Assembly: GCF_024679245.1 (NCBI RefSeq)
Contig: NC_090185.1
Coordinates: 2,869,464-2,933,463 of the forward strand
Length of the DNA stretch: 64,000 nt
DNA from: Pseudorasbora parva
Lineage: Eukaryota; Chordata; Actinopteri; Cypriniformes; Gobionidae
Direction: 5' to 3'
Numbering within the stretch: position 1 is the first letter of the stretch; each line of letters starts with the position of its first letter. The notes under the pieces are model-generated. The model made no database searches. It had not been told where the DNA came from and saw nothing but the letters and a program-made list of their open reading frames with translations. Both the position numbers and the translations under genes were made by a program. Shown here one piece after another: positions 1 to 11,071 of this stretch.

Positions 1-515
1 GACGTCATCACATAGGCATAGTCATCCAGGATAAACACATGAAGGTGTAATTTTGAAAAATAATAATATAAATCTACAGCAAAGAACATTCAACTTCTGT
101 ACAGTGCTCCTGTTTTAATTGTGATTTTAGCTACTTGATGTCAGGCGTGACTTTTGCCACCGCAAGTTGTGCAAAACCTTCTCATGAACGAGCACTGCAC
201 AGCTGGATGAAAATTAAGATTTGTAGTTAAAATTATATACGAATAGTTTTGTTTTAAAAAAATTATCAATCGTTTGAGTTCAGACTTTTATTTGTCGACT
301 GGAGTCGTAAGGAATATTTTAATGCATTTTGGACCGTCAAAAATCTCTTTAAATGTTAAAGGTGGAGGCCTGAAATTAAAAAAAATTTGATGAAAAAAGA
401 AACTCAGAAATTTTGGATGACCTGTGGAGGAGTAAATTAGAGCAAATTTAGATTTTTGGGTGAACTATTCCTTTAACAAGACGTACCTCACTGCCAATAG
501 AATTCCTAGACAATA
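1..515. other. non-coding, nothing recognised
   Basis: AT-rich sequence without a convincing ORF or splice-bounded exon. It should lie downstream of the minus-strand SAM gene, yet I could not find that gene's next exon here. Confidence 0.5.
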
Positions 516-521
516 TAATGC

Positions 522-614
522 AGAGGTCTTCAACCCTGCTCCTGGGGACCCGCTGTGCTAAAGCAGGTTGGAAATAAACTTTGCACTACCTCAGGAGCAG
601 GGTTGAAGACCTCT
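522..614. repeat. short element with 21-nt perfect inverted ends
   Basis: Positions 522-542 and 594-614 are perfect reverse complements (core CTTCAACCCTGCTCC). They enclose about 50 bp. This looks like a very short MITE or the fused two ends of a longer DNA transposon. Confidence 0.6.
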
Positions 615-617
615 GTA

Positions 618-1262
618 TTAAAGGAACAGTCCACCGTTTTTAGAAATAGAGCTTATTCAACCTCTTTCCTACATTTAGATATGTGGGCAAATGCATTTTT
701 GTCTCAGTGCATGCATTGTTTTAGTTTGGCAGGGTCGCCGCTAGCTTAGCTTAGCATAATGAATGGAATCCTATGTTGTCAGCTAGCATGTCTCGAGTAA
801 AAGTGATATAAAAAAAAAACACCTAATTACTTGAGGCCTTCGTATTCACGAGTACAAATATTGATGCAGATTATAGGCGATTTCCAAGGCAGATATTGAC
901 TTGGGACTATATTATGGGGATGCACAGATAAAGTACTGCTACTTGGGCGCAGAGATATCACACAACACATCGCGATCGCTCAACAGCCGGAGGATGAGAG
1001 GTGTGATATCTCTGCGTCCAAGTAGCAGTGCTTCGTCTGTGGATCCCCATAATATAGTCCCAAATCAATATCTTCCTAGGAAATCGCCTAGTCTTAATCT
1101 GTACCGCTATTTGTACTCGTTGTGAATATGCAAGGCCACAAGATGTAATTAGGTTTTTTTAAAAGTTTTTTTATCACTTTTACTCGGGACATGCAAGCTG
1201 ACAACATAGGATTCCATTCATTATGCTAAGCTAAGCTAGCGGCGACCCTGCCAAACTAAAAC
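618..1262. repeat. foldback MITE with long inverted arms
   Basis: The left arm (about 728-985) and right arm (about 1000-1262) are imperfect reverse complements. Both contain GCTAGCTTAGCTTAGCAT or its complement, the CATAGGATTCCATTCATT block and the CTTGGGCGCAGAGATATCA block. The left part starts with AAAGGAACAGTCCACCG; the matching right end is missing. It has no coding capacity. Confidence 0.75.
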
Positions 1263-1384
1263 CGCACACGATTTGGCAAAGGCTGCAGTTATGATTAAAA
1301 TTATATCCATGAAAATTAAAACAGAAAAAATGAAATTTGTGCAAAAATCAAACAGATTTTATAAGGCTTTAAGTTAGGCTTTAC

Positions 1385-2933
1385 CTTGGACAATCAGGCG
1401 AGGTGTGTTCGGCAATCCTTTGGTCATCCTTTGGATGTCGGCGGCTGTGGCAGATGGCTGTAAAGTAAGTTTTTACAGAAAATGTTGTATAGATGCAATG
1501 GGGTGCAAAGTAAACTGCCTTTGACTTATATTCAACAAGAACTTTACTGAATGTACTTTAAAAGAAAACTTTGCCAATAGCTGAATAAGTGTTTGCAAAA
1601 CGGAACTTACATCAGCTTCAAGCATGATGGCATCTTGTGATTCTTTAAAGTATGTCCTTAGGAGCTGGAGAACACACATGGCCTTGTCTGAAGCTTCAAC
1701 GTCATAACTAGCCAGGACTTCAGCAATCCCTGGATAACGGCTGAGTCCCTGGCAGAACTTAACAATTGTGCTGCCTTTACTGTGGATGGCCTCTCTAAGC
1801 TTGCTGATGATTGAGACATCTGTGAGCAGCTTAAAGTGTGCGTAAAGGCATCTTCGTGAACACAGGAAGGGCCATTCTTCTATGACTTTCTCAATGGGTG
1901 GCGCAGGTACCTGATTGAGGTACCTACGTTGCAGTATATAAGTCTTCTCCATTAATGGCTCAGCTCTTTCTGCCCCTTCAAAGCCATCCTGTGAAAACAT
2001 GCTGTGCAGGTGCATTTTCATCTCACCCAATGTAGCCTCGGTCTCGCCACTGGGTAGATCGGAAGGAGCCCATCTCACGCATCCATACTGATCCACTGGG
2101 CCTCTTGCCGTTGCCCCTCCTCCACTGCAAGCCTTCCTCACCCTCCGTCGTCGTGCAAGAGTGTTGTTTCTATTTTTGTACTCAACCCTTGTTTTAATTT
2201 GTTGAAGAAGGGACTGGCAGCCATCTCCAATAATGTCTCCTGTTTTGCCTATATCTGCAAAACATTTAGGAAACTCTCTAATGATGCCCCGAACTATACT
2301 GTGGCATGTTGCTCTAGTAGGGTTAGGATCTTGTTCTAAGATCTGTTCTACCACTGCTTGCACTATGTTTTTTCTGTCTACTGGGAGCGGCCTTGACTGA
2401 TTTGACAAATATTTTTGAACAGATGAAGGCATCTGTTCCCAGTTTACTCTGAAGTCCACATGCCATGGCCTTCCAATATGTGGTACAAAGCTTTCAGTGC
2501 ATGAGGAGTGTGAGGGTGGACTGCATGCGCTTCCCAAAGGGTTATGAGATGAAGAGGGAGTGGGGACAGCCTCTAAGTTTAACTGAATTACTGGAAGAAA
2601 AAGACAAGAATTACATCTTTCATAAAGTTGTCATAGATTAAATTCTAAAGTAATCATATAACTACATTTTAAACCCTCATTGTAGTCAGCTTGTTTGTTC
2701 CATTGTGATCATGTAGATTTACCTTCATTTTTAAAGGCAGCCAACAATTTTCTGGTCTGTATTGGACGCAAGTATTTTTCAATGTCTTTTTCTTCGACCA
2801 GCTTAAGGTCTTCCTTGTTTTCGACTCCCAGCTCCTCCAGAACTTCCAACAGACATGCCACTGTTTCATCTGAGAGGCTTGGTAAAATTGAGATCACTAA
2901 ATCCTTAATGCCTTGATCCATTTTCTGAAACAA
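1385..2933 (-). CDS. SAM-domain protein of the CACTA-like element (3' end missing)
   Basis: Three exons read in one frame: 2933-2723 (SAM-like domain with the GVENKEDLKLVEEKDIEKYL segment), 2590-1611 and 1457-1385. Donors are GAAG/GTAAAT, TGAT/GTAAGT and CAAG/GTAAAG. Acceptors are TTCTTCCAG and CTTTACAG. Exon 2 carries a basic RRRR patch and a helical C-terminal region with a VNWEQMPSSVQKYL segment. Fish genomes hold many such proteins annotated as 'sterile alpha motif domain-containing 3-like'. I infer that it is a transposon accessory protein, because it lies on the same strand just downstream of the transposase. At least one further exon is needed after 1385 and was not found. Start chosen at the Met at 2933; the Met at 2921 is an alternative. 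Confidence 0.65.
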
Positions 2934-2981
2934 AAAAGGTAAAGTTGTCTGTTTAGCTCAAATGAATCTGTGACATATTGC

Positions 2982-4691
2982 TCAATAAACCTCTGGAAAA
3001 GCATGATGAAGAGCAATTAGTAGCAAGTCAAACTTCTCATAAGTTGGAAGAGGATAGTAGTCAAGCAAATGTTCTTGGTTAACACAAAGATAATCATCTT
3101 GAGCTACTCCTAATTCACAATAGACGCCAATGTCTCTCAACTTAGCAAAGGTATGTTTCTCTATAACAAAGTACACAGACTCATGTACAACAACCACCAG
3201 AATAATCCTTCCAGCATAAAGTTCACCATCATGATTTTCAAGCAAAACAAACATCCCCTTTCTGTACAATGTGCCTTTCACTGTGATTTCATTACATGCC
3301 ACCGTAGACTGTGAATCAAAATTGTAACTGGCTACTGCCTCTCTAATCCTGTCACTGTAATCATCAACATAGAATTCTACACCCTTTTGTATCTGTACAA
3401 CTGGAGGGAACATGCTGCCTGCACCTAGGTAAGCTTGCAGAAGTTGGTGTCTCTCTGCAAGAGTTTTGCAAAGATTTTTAAAATTGTGCAGTTTTCTGGC
3501 ACACTTTTTAAAATAGCTGTGCTTGCTTTCGAATCTCAAAGTCCAGAGGCGAATTAGTGGCCCAAAGTGGTGTATAAGGTCAGGGTAATGACACATGTAA
3601 TGATGCTTAGGTCGTAAGGGATTATCAAGGAAAAGCTTTTGCCTGGTGCAAATGTATTCTTCGATTAAAACTTTGAGATATGCAACCTGCCCTGTTGTTA
3701 CCGCTGGTGCACAGACAAGCTCCACTATCTCTCTCAGTTGCAAAATCAGTTGCCATACCTCATTTCTACATGGATCTTTAATCCTGTCACCAATCAAGAG
3801 AGGTAGCAACCTAAGAAAACACCAATTCTCAACAGCATTTCCACTTAGCCGCTCACTTCCAGGGGAGAGGTCTCCTGGTTTGTCATATGCATCACTTCCT
3901 TTGTATTTGAACTGATTTTTGCACCGATTCAATTGCAAGTATGTAAAATGCTTCTCCTCAACTAAACGACCAACAAACAAAGCAAGGTCATAAGAAACAA
4001 CACCCTCAAATAGATCGTGCCCTAGACATGGTGGAAGCCCAGGCTGGCAAACATGGAAATGTGCAAGCTCGTTAAAAGGAGAGTCCCCTTTGATACCAAA
4101 TACAGATCCAACAGCAGCACAGTCTAGATCTTGCACATGACTTTTATATGACTGCACAGTTCTTGCAGTACCACACAGGTTTGGCTCATTCACAAATGTG
4201 GTTCTGTTTATCTCACAATATCGGCAGAAATAATCTGCACGACTGAAGTTTTCCAAAAAACCCCCTATGCAATGGGATCCCAAATTATCTCCTGAAATGG
4301 CAACAAGAGTCCCTTTCACAATTTTACCATTGGGCATTGAAATACCCGTTTCCTCTAGAAATTTAAGATCCTTAATCAATGGCTCAAAAACTTTGTCTAT
4401 ACCAAAGTATTTGAAGTCAAGTTCCCTACAAAGAAGCACAAGTTGCATGTGATCTGTAGTGGATCTATTGTGTGGCAAAATATCAGTCAGAGTACAGTAG
4501 ACTGCTAAAACCTTGTGTTTTTTCTTCCCTGAACCAAGAGGGTTTACAACCTCAAAGGCATCCTGATATAAAATGAGGCCAAGAGAATCAGAAGCTGTGT
4601 TCATTAAAACATTACTCTTAAATCCCTCACCATCCTTAACATCACGTAAAACGTTTTTAGTTAGTTGGTGGTTGAGAACGTGTGTAAGCAT
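2982..4691 (-). CDS. TNP2-like (CACTA/EnSpm) transposase, main domain
   Basis: The 569-residue open frame includes an ISGDNLGSHCIGGFLENFS block, a following CRYCEI cysteine pair, a GHDLFEGVV block and a C-terminal HHFGPLIRLWTLRFESKHSYF-type block. In order and spacing these resemble the 'DGDN', 'H..EKN' and 'GPV..R..FE' regions of plant TNP2 proteins with a DUF4218-like C-terminus. I infer a DDE-type recombinase, but did not assign the acidic triad with certainty. The frame has no internal stop. Its N-terminal partner (zinc fingers) overlaps it by 35 nt in another frame, so the two are probably one protein split by an indel. The Met at 4691 may therefore not be the natural start. Confidence 0.65.
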   Translation of the reverse strand: MLTHVLNHQLTKNVLRDVKDGEGFKSNVLMNTASDSLGLILYQDAFEVVNPLGSGKKKHKVLAVYCTLTDILPHNRSTTDHMQLVLLCRELDFKYFGIDKVFEPLIKDLKFLEETGISMPNGKIVKGTLVAISGDNLGSHCIGGFLENFSRADYFCRYCEINRTTFVNEPNLCGTARTVQSYKSHVQDLDCAAVGSVFGIKGDSPFNELAHFHVCQPGLPPCLGHDLFEGVVSYDLALFVGRLVEEKHFTYLQLNRCKNQFKYKGSDAYDKPGDLSPGSERLSGNAVENWCFLRLLPLLIGDRIKDPCRNEVWQLILQLREIVELVCAPAVTTGQVAYLKVLIEEYICTRQKLFLDNPLRPKHHYMCHYPDLIHHFGPLIRLWTLRFESKHSYFKKCARKLHNFKNLCKTLAERHQLLQAYLGAGSMFPPVVQIQKGVEFYVDDYSDRIREAVASYNFDSQSTVACNEITVKGTLYRKGMFVLLENHDGELYAGRIILVVVVHESVYFVIEKHTFAKLRDIGVYCELGVAQDDYLCVNQEHLLDYYPLPTYEKFDLLLIALHHAFPEVY

Positions 4692-5631
4692 GTTGTTCTT
4701 GCATAGATGTGCTTTTGAACAGTGCAGCCAATGTTTCCTTTATAGGTATATACTGGGCAAAACGCTCTTTGCCATTTTCATCATTGCCTAAAAACAATGG
4801 CACAGGTTCAACATAGTCAAAATGACTTTTAAAAACAGACTTTCTTTTATGGTCTGTATTCAACAGCTCCCTGTTATAAAGCCTCAGCAGATCACCCCTA
4901 TTCATTTCCTCAATGATGTTGCTAACAATAGCTTCTGAAATTTCGAGTGCCTTCAGTTTCTCACTCAGGATCTTAAGTGCATGTGACAGACCAATTTCAT
5001 GGGCATTCTGAAAGTCCTCAATTATTTGTGTTATTGTACTTGCTGGTAACAACAATTTTGCCTGCAATTTCAAGTACAGAAGTGTAATATTTTGCAGGAA
5101 CAATGTTTCATTGACAGCAAATGGCTCTTCACATTCAAATATTTCTTCATCAGGTGTCTCTAAACAAGATTGATTAGAAATGCATAACTCCTCAGTTGGA
5201 GCAGATACAGTTGCCAAAGAATCAAGATCTTCAACATGTTTGTGTTTCCTTGAAATATGAGCTGCTAAACTAGACTCGACTGTAAAGCTAGAACTACACT
5301 CTCTGAATGGGCATTTAATTTCGAGTCCTTCTCTTATGTGTGATTTTAAATGCTTAATGAGGGAAGTTAAGCTGTTACACACAATTTCGCAAGCTTGAGC
5401 CACACACTTGAAAGGAGTGTCAAATTGCTTGCTAAGAGATGGGCCCGATCCTCTATGATCTCTATACATATGTGCTTTCAGAACGCTATCTTTATGGTAC
5501 ATGCGAGTACATTGAGAAATGCCACACTGATATCTGTAATTTGGAGTATTACTGTGGAGCTTTGTGTGCTGGATAAACTGGACAACAGTTTCAGACACAT
5601 GCTCACACTGACTGAATTTACAGTGAAACAT
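4657..5631 (-). CDS. C2H2 zinc-finger N-terminal part of the CACTA-like transposase
   Basis: Starting at the Met at 5631, four C2H2 fingers of C-x4-C ... H-x3/4-H type lie in the first 110 residues or so. Anchor segments are CKFSQC, YQCGISQC, FKCVAQAC and IKCPFREC. A helical, acidic region follows. A splice acceptor (CTCACCCTCTCAG) ends at 5638, just upstream of this Met, which suggests a 5' leader exon and explains why I prefer it to the upstream Met at 5679. The frame ends at 4657, just inside the transposase frame. Zinc fingers probably bind the transposon ends. The break is either a frameshift mutation or an unusual expression signal. Confidence 0.6.
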   Translation of the reverse strand: MFHCKFSQCEHVSETVVQFIQHTKLHSNTPNYRYQCGISQCTRMYHKDSVLKAHMYRDHRGSGPSLSKQFDTPFKCVAQACEIVCNSLTSLIKHLKSHIREGLEIKCPFRECSSSFTVESSLAAHISRKHKHVEDLDSLATVSAPTEELCISNQSCLETPDEEIFECEEPFAVNETLFLQNITLLYLKLQAKLLLPASTITQIIEDFQNAHEIGLSHALKILSEKLKALEISEAIVSNIIEEMNRGDLLRLYNRELLNTDHKRKSVFKSHFDYVEPVPLFLGNDENGKERFAQYIPIKETLAALFKSTSMQEQHAYTRSQPPTN

Positions 5632-5637
5632 AGCAAA

Positions 5638-8590
5638 CTGAGAGGGTGAGGAAAAAAAGAATAAATAGAAAGATACCAAAGAAAAAGGGTATAGTAAAAC
5701 TTTACATTAAGTTGCAGGCGTTAAAGGCGTTACAGAAAATGGTAAAAAATATCTCAGAAATTATGTTCACAGAATTAATCAAAATGGATATTGAACAACT
5801 GAGTTGTATCACATATTATATGGGGATAAGGTTGTTGTTTTTAAAACACAAATAATAAAAGTAAAAAAATTGAATAATAGTTAATTTGATCTATGAGGTG
5901 CAAGTTACAGTCAAGCAAATTATAGTAGTCTTTGAATTGAAGTTCACAGGAATTACTCAAAATGGATGCAGAACTGATGTTTTGTTCTTCCAGATAAGAA
6001 AGTCGGCGGGGAGAGTATTTTTTATATAGATTTTTTACACGCAAATAACTAATGTACGACAGAAATAACAAATTTTACCTCTGAAGCAACTTAAGTAAAG
6101 TTAGTCAACAAGGTAAACAATATCTCTGCAAATTTTCTCGTGTGCTGCGTAGTCAGTTCACAGGAATCATGCAAAATGGATGACGGTGCATGCTGACGAG
6201 CTACACTCAAGCCATCCCGCTCATTCCGCGATATAGTGATGAGAATTACGATAAATCAAAGATTTTGTAACTTATTTCGTTCACCAATTTTTTTTCAAAT
6301 ATTTATTCACCTCTCTCTTAGTACTTTATAAATGTATATTTCATGAAAAAAGCAAACTGAAAGGGTGAGGAAAACAGAATAAAAAAAGAAAGATACCAAA
6401 GAAAAAGGAGGCTATAGTAAATGTAATAAGTTAGCCTATATTTGAAGTGACATTACAGAAAATGGTGAATATCTCAGAAATGATCTTATCGTGGCGTGCG
6501 TCGTCTTTGAATCGAAATTCACAGGAATTAATGGATGACCCTGCTTTTTTCCAGATAACGTTAGCTATACGATCGACGGGGAGAATAAACACATTTTTAA
6601 AACTCAAATAATAAAAGTACACAGACGGAATAGTCCATTTTATCTATGAAGTGCAAGTTAGTCAATATCTCATAAATTATCTTTTCCTGGCGTGCGCCAT
6701 AGTCTTTGAATTGAAGTTCACCGGAATCAAAATGATGAACAACTGAGTTTTTTTCTTCTTCCAAATACGAAAGTCGGCGGGGAGAATATTTTTTTTAATA
6801 TATTTTTAAACACAAATAACAGAAATACTAAATTTTACCTCTGAAGCAAAGTTAGTCAACAAGGTTAACAATATCTCAGCAATTGTTCTCGTGTGCTGCG
6901 TAGTCAGTTCACAGGAATAATAATGCAAAATGGATGACGGTGCATGCTGTCAAGCTAACTTACTCAAGACATCCCGCTCATTCCGCGATAGCCCTGAACT
7001 ACTGATGAGAATTACGATTCATCAAAGATTTTGTATTTCGTTCACCAAAAAATGTTTTTAATATTTATTCACCTCTCTCAAGACTTTATAAATTTATATT
7101 TCATGAAAAAAGCAAACTGAAAGAGTGAGGAAAACAGAATTAAATAAATAAAAAGATACCAAAGAAAAAGGAGGCTATATTTGAAGTGACAGTACAGAAA
7201 ATGGTGAATAATATCTCTGGTGAAATTATCTTATCGTGGCGTGCGTCGTCTTTGAATCGAAATTCACAGGAATTAATGGATGACCCTGATTTTTTCCAGA
7301 TAACGTTAGCTATACGATCGACGAGGAGAATAAACACATTTTAAAAATTCAAATAATAAAAGTAAAAAGACGTAATAATAGTCTTTTACCTATGAAGTGC
7401 ACGTTACGTTACAGTCGATCTCTCGGAAATTATCTTTTAGTGGCGTGCGTAGTCTTTGAGAAGTTCACAGGAATTAATGGATGATGAAAAACTGAGTGTT
7501 TTTTTCTTCCACCGTTCCACGGCAGGGAGAATATCTTTTAATACATTTTTTAAATGCATATAACAAATCTACGACAGAAATACTCAATTTTACCTCTGAC
7601 GCAAATATCTCAGCAAGTTTTCTCGTGCAATTGTTCTCGTGTGCTGCGTAGTCAGTTCACAGGAATAATGCAAAATGGATGACGGTGCCTGAGGTATACT
7701 CAGACATCCCGCTCATTCCGCGATAGCCCTGAGTGATGAGAATTACGATTCATCAAAGATTTTGTATTTCGTTCACCAAAAAATGTTTTCAATATTTATT
7801 CACCTCTCTCCTAAGACTTTATAAATTATTTCATGAAACAAAGCATACTGAAAGGGTGAGGAAAACAGAATAAAATAAATAGAAAGATACCAAAGAAAAA
7901 GGAGGCTATAGTAAATGTAAAAGTAGCCTATATTTGAAGTGACATTACAGATAGTATCCCAGAAACGATCTTATCGTGGCGTGCGTCGTCTTTAAATCGA
8001 AATTCACGGGAAGCAAAATGGATAACCCTAATTTTTTTCTAGATAAGGTAACGTTAACGTTAGCTATACGAAGAAGATCGACGGGGAGAATAAACACATT
8101 TTTAAAACTCAAATGATAAAAGTACAAAGACAAGTCTTTTACCTATGAAGTGCAAATTACGTTGCAGTCGATCTCTCGGAAATTATCTTTTCGTGGCACG
8201 TGTAAGTTAACGTTTGAATTGAAGTTCACAATTAATCAAATGGATGATGAACGAGTTTTTTTTCTTCAACAGCGGGGAGAATATTTTTTCATACATTTTT
8301 TAAAATGCATGTACGACAGAAATACTCAATTTTACCTCTGAAGCAAACAATATCTCAGCAATTTTTCTCGTGCAATTTTCCACGTGTGATGTGATGAGTC
8401 AGTTCACAGGAATGCAAAATGGATGACGGTGCATGCTGATCGAGCTACACTCATCAGACATCCCGCTCATTCCGCCCTGAACTAGTGATGAGAATTACCA
8501 TCCATCATTTTGATTTTGATTTTGTTCACCAAAAAAAAACTTCAAGATTTATTCCCCTCTTTCTAAAAACTTCATAAATTTCGATTTCGT
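5638..8590. repeat. higher-order tandem repeat: 4 x about 730 bp, each with 3 diverged subunits
   Basis: Units begin at an AGCAAACTGA-AGGGTGAGGAAAA motif at about 5634, 6351, 7109 and 7843 (periods about 717, 758 and 734). Each contains three diverged copies of a GTTCACAGGAAT ... ATGGATG motif: near 5768, 5941, 6156; 6519, 6716, 6907; 7261, 7465, 7658; and 7999, 8226, 8402. Read on the minus strand, each unit ends in a polypyrimidine tract and CAG like the acceptor used at 5638. Some subunits keep short open frames with an NSCE-FKD-type peptide. The block occupies the 5' leader of the CACTA-like transposase gene. Confidence 0.8.
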
Positions 8591-9149
8591 TCACTTAAAA
8601 GAATTGCACAAAAAGATTCATTCAAAAAACTATTTGCAAGCTGTAGGACAACTTGGTCACAAAACATAATTCATACCAATGGCTGAAAAAGCACCTTTCT
8701 TTAAAATATAGTTTAAACCTTTTCAGCTGCTTTCAGCTTAGGGATTTTCAAACACTATGAAACACTTTATAGCCATGCAGCTTTCTAACACCACATAGCC
8801 TAACGTTACATTGATATTCCATAACTGCTTAGAAAGCCATATTTTGTTTTAACTAGGCACATTATATTTACCTCGTAGCCTACCTTAATTCCATCCGATA
8901 TCGTCAGTGTACTTCCTGCGTCGTCAGCGCTTGCAAACTGAGAGCTGTTGTGAGAAGAGATGGATCAAAGAGAGCATATTAGACTTAAAGTATCGACTTT
9001 TCGCTGTTGTAACGTTATAAAATAATTTTAAATAGGCTCAACGATTACAATACTTTTTTTTTTGAAGAGAGAGCAGTTACTTACATGTAAAGTAGCCAGT
9101 TACATAAAATAGCCTGAAGATGGCGCCTTCCTTCTCAGCTGAAAACCCT
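8591..9149. other. upstream leader/promoter region of the CACTA-like element
   Basis: No ORF. On the minus strand a possible 5' exon ends in GGAATTAAG/GTAGGC near 8885, which could splice to the acceptor at 5638. This is inference only. Confidence 0.3.
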
Positions 9150-9305
9150 ATTTTTACAGTAATTTGCGGTCATATCACTGCAGATATTTAATAGTCAGTG
9201 AGCGAATCCACATTACAGTGATATTACAGTAAAACAATCAAAACAGTATTTTACTGTAAAAAAACACAGTTAAATATTGTGAAAGTCTGGAATTTTTTTA
9301 CAGTG
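9150..9305 (-). repeat. 5' terminus of the CACTA-like element with subterminal repeats
   Basis: The minus-strand terminus reads CACTGTAAAAAAATTCC from 9305 inward. At least six ACTGT/ACAGT-type motifs follow, such as ACAGTAAAATACTGT. CACTA transposases are known to act on such subterminal arrays. No target duplication could be confirmed, because the other end is absent. Confidence 0.55.
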
Positions 9306-10040
9306 TGCGGTTGCGAGTTATTTTCTTAAAATAACTTTGGTTAAGTGGTGTAGTTTGAGTAAAAACAGTCAGTGTTAAAATTATAGCACTATTGCATGTC
9401 TACCTGGCTTGGCTTATCAAATATTTAATAGTTCTTACTATCGGCTAAAACTTCTAGCAGTAAAATTATTAATGTAGAAATGAAATATTTGTTGAGTTTT
9501 CGCCAAAGCTCACTTTTTGCTGTAGATCATTAAACTATTACACGGCCTCAGAAGAGTTTTCGTGAGGTGCCTTCATGCACAAACTCTGCCTTACAAATTA
9601 TTGTCTGAAGGCAGTGAGTCAGCTCCCTTATTCAGAACAGTAACCATTATAAAAATTTCTATTATTCCTAGTGAATTCGTCAATTCTTTCTCGTGAAACC
9701 ACAAAACAAAATGCACACAAACGTGTCCCTGCTCTTAATATACAATCTTTGAACATCTTGGGAAAAATTCTTCCACCAGACCACTAAGGAATTCGAATGT
9801 TAACGGTGGATCTGTGTATTTATTCACTAACGGGAAGAATTTCGAGACTTAAAGTATATTTGACGCAAATTAATGCAAATAGTCAATAGATTATTTCACA
9901 GACTTAGAATTTCGTTTACTGTTCTGTTTCTTTATGCTTTATAAAAAAAATGTATTCTCTCCCCCCACCCTTTTATTACTTTACTTACTTATTTATTTAT
10001 TGTTGTTGATTGTTTTTAATTATGTAGCACTTTGAGATTT
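9306..10040. other. non-coding, nothing recognised
   Basis: AT-rich single-copy-looking sequence. Its last 50 bp (GTAGCACTTTGAGAT...) resemble the 3' tails of fish non-LTR or SINE repeats. Confidence 0.4.
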
Positions 10041-10065
10041 TATTAAATATAAAGTGCATTATAAA

Positions 10066-10161
<96 letters not shown>

Positions 10162-10249
10162 GGTATATATATATACATTATAATATATTATTGAATATAT
10201 ATACATTATAAGGGAAGCCGAGCTTCCCTTGCAGTCTTAAAGAAATCGC

Positions 10250-10337
<88 letters not shown>

Positions 10338-10430
10338 TTTATAATGCACTTTATATTATTTTGAACAAGACTGTATATATATGTGGCGATTTCTTTAAGA
10401 CTGCAAGGGAAGCTCGGCTTCCCTTATAAT
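10041..10430. repeat. AT microsatellites with interleaved inverted repeats (A-B-A'-B')
   Basis: Two (AT)n tracts (about 10078-10155 and 10252-10326) separate four blocks. Block A (about 10051-10085) is the reverse complement of A' (about 10322-10352). Block B (about 10204-10260, holding the palindrome GGGAAGCCGAGCTTCCC) is the reverse complement of B' (about 10374-10430). The order is A-B-A'-B', not a nested hairpin. Confidence 0.8.
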
Positions 10431-11071
10431 GTCACAAAATTAATGGTCAAATATGTACTATTGTATTAACATTTTGTTGACTAAAAATGCGTTAGAAAAC
10501 GTTCATCTCAAAGACGAGTTCGTTCAGAATCAGTTACATATAGCAGGTCGGCTGACTCGATTTCCTTCTCATACATTCCCGTAGCGTCAGTGCATTTCCC
10601 TATTAAAGCCCAGCGTCCATTGACTTCAATGGGGCTGCTTTAAAAGTTTTTTTTCAGCGATTCGAAACTAGACGGTCATTGGATAAACGCTGCGATTATG
10701 TCCCGCCCACGGACGCTCAGCGTCTCTGGGGGTGAATGGGGAGTGGGCTGGCCCGGACTCTGAGCTTCTGCGTGATGATTGGAGGGTCTGCATCTCCTTT
10801 TGACTGACAGCGATTCTGTATTATAAGGAATCACTGAAGCTATTCGCGCTCAGTCCAATGGCGGATTTCTCAAGCTAAGTCGAAATAAAAACTGCTGCAA
10901 CCTATTTCTTTGATATTTGCTTGGTGAAATTGCTTGATTTTCATCATACATTTCACACAATTATACACCACATTCCTTGTTTCAGTTTTACAGAGTTTAA
11001 TATATTTTTTTAGATCATTCATTCCTTCATACATTCCTTCATTCATGTACCGTTAGTAGGCTAGGCTAGCG
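10431..11071. other. leader region of the hAT gene, no ORF
   Basis: GC-richer sequence with a TTGACTTCAATGGGG block and a GTCCCGCCCACGGACGC block, directly upstream of the hAT coding start. It probably contains the element's promoter. The B' block (AAGGGAAGCTC) at 10408-10430 may be its left terminal repeat, since GAGCTTCCCCTC occurs at 14253-14264. Confidence 0.35.

Larger units (their letters stand above)
1385..9305 (-). mobile_element. CACTA/EnSpm-like DNA transposon (5' part and genes; 3' end not found)
   Basis: Three neighbouring minus-strand coding blocks form one unit: a C2H2 zinc-finger ORF, a TNP2-like transposase ORF and a spliced SAM-domain gene. The upstream boundary is a CACTGTAAAAAAATTCC terminus at 9305-9289, followed inward by repeated ACTGTAA/TTACAGT motifs. 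A CACTG end with subterminal short repeats is the known hallmark of CACTA elements. The opposite terminus is not visible, because 618-1262 holds a MITE and the sequence stops at 1. Family assignment rests on transposase similarity recalled from family features plus the terminus; Repbase was not searched. Confidence 0.65.
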
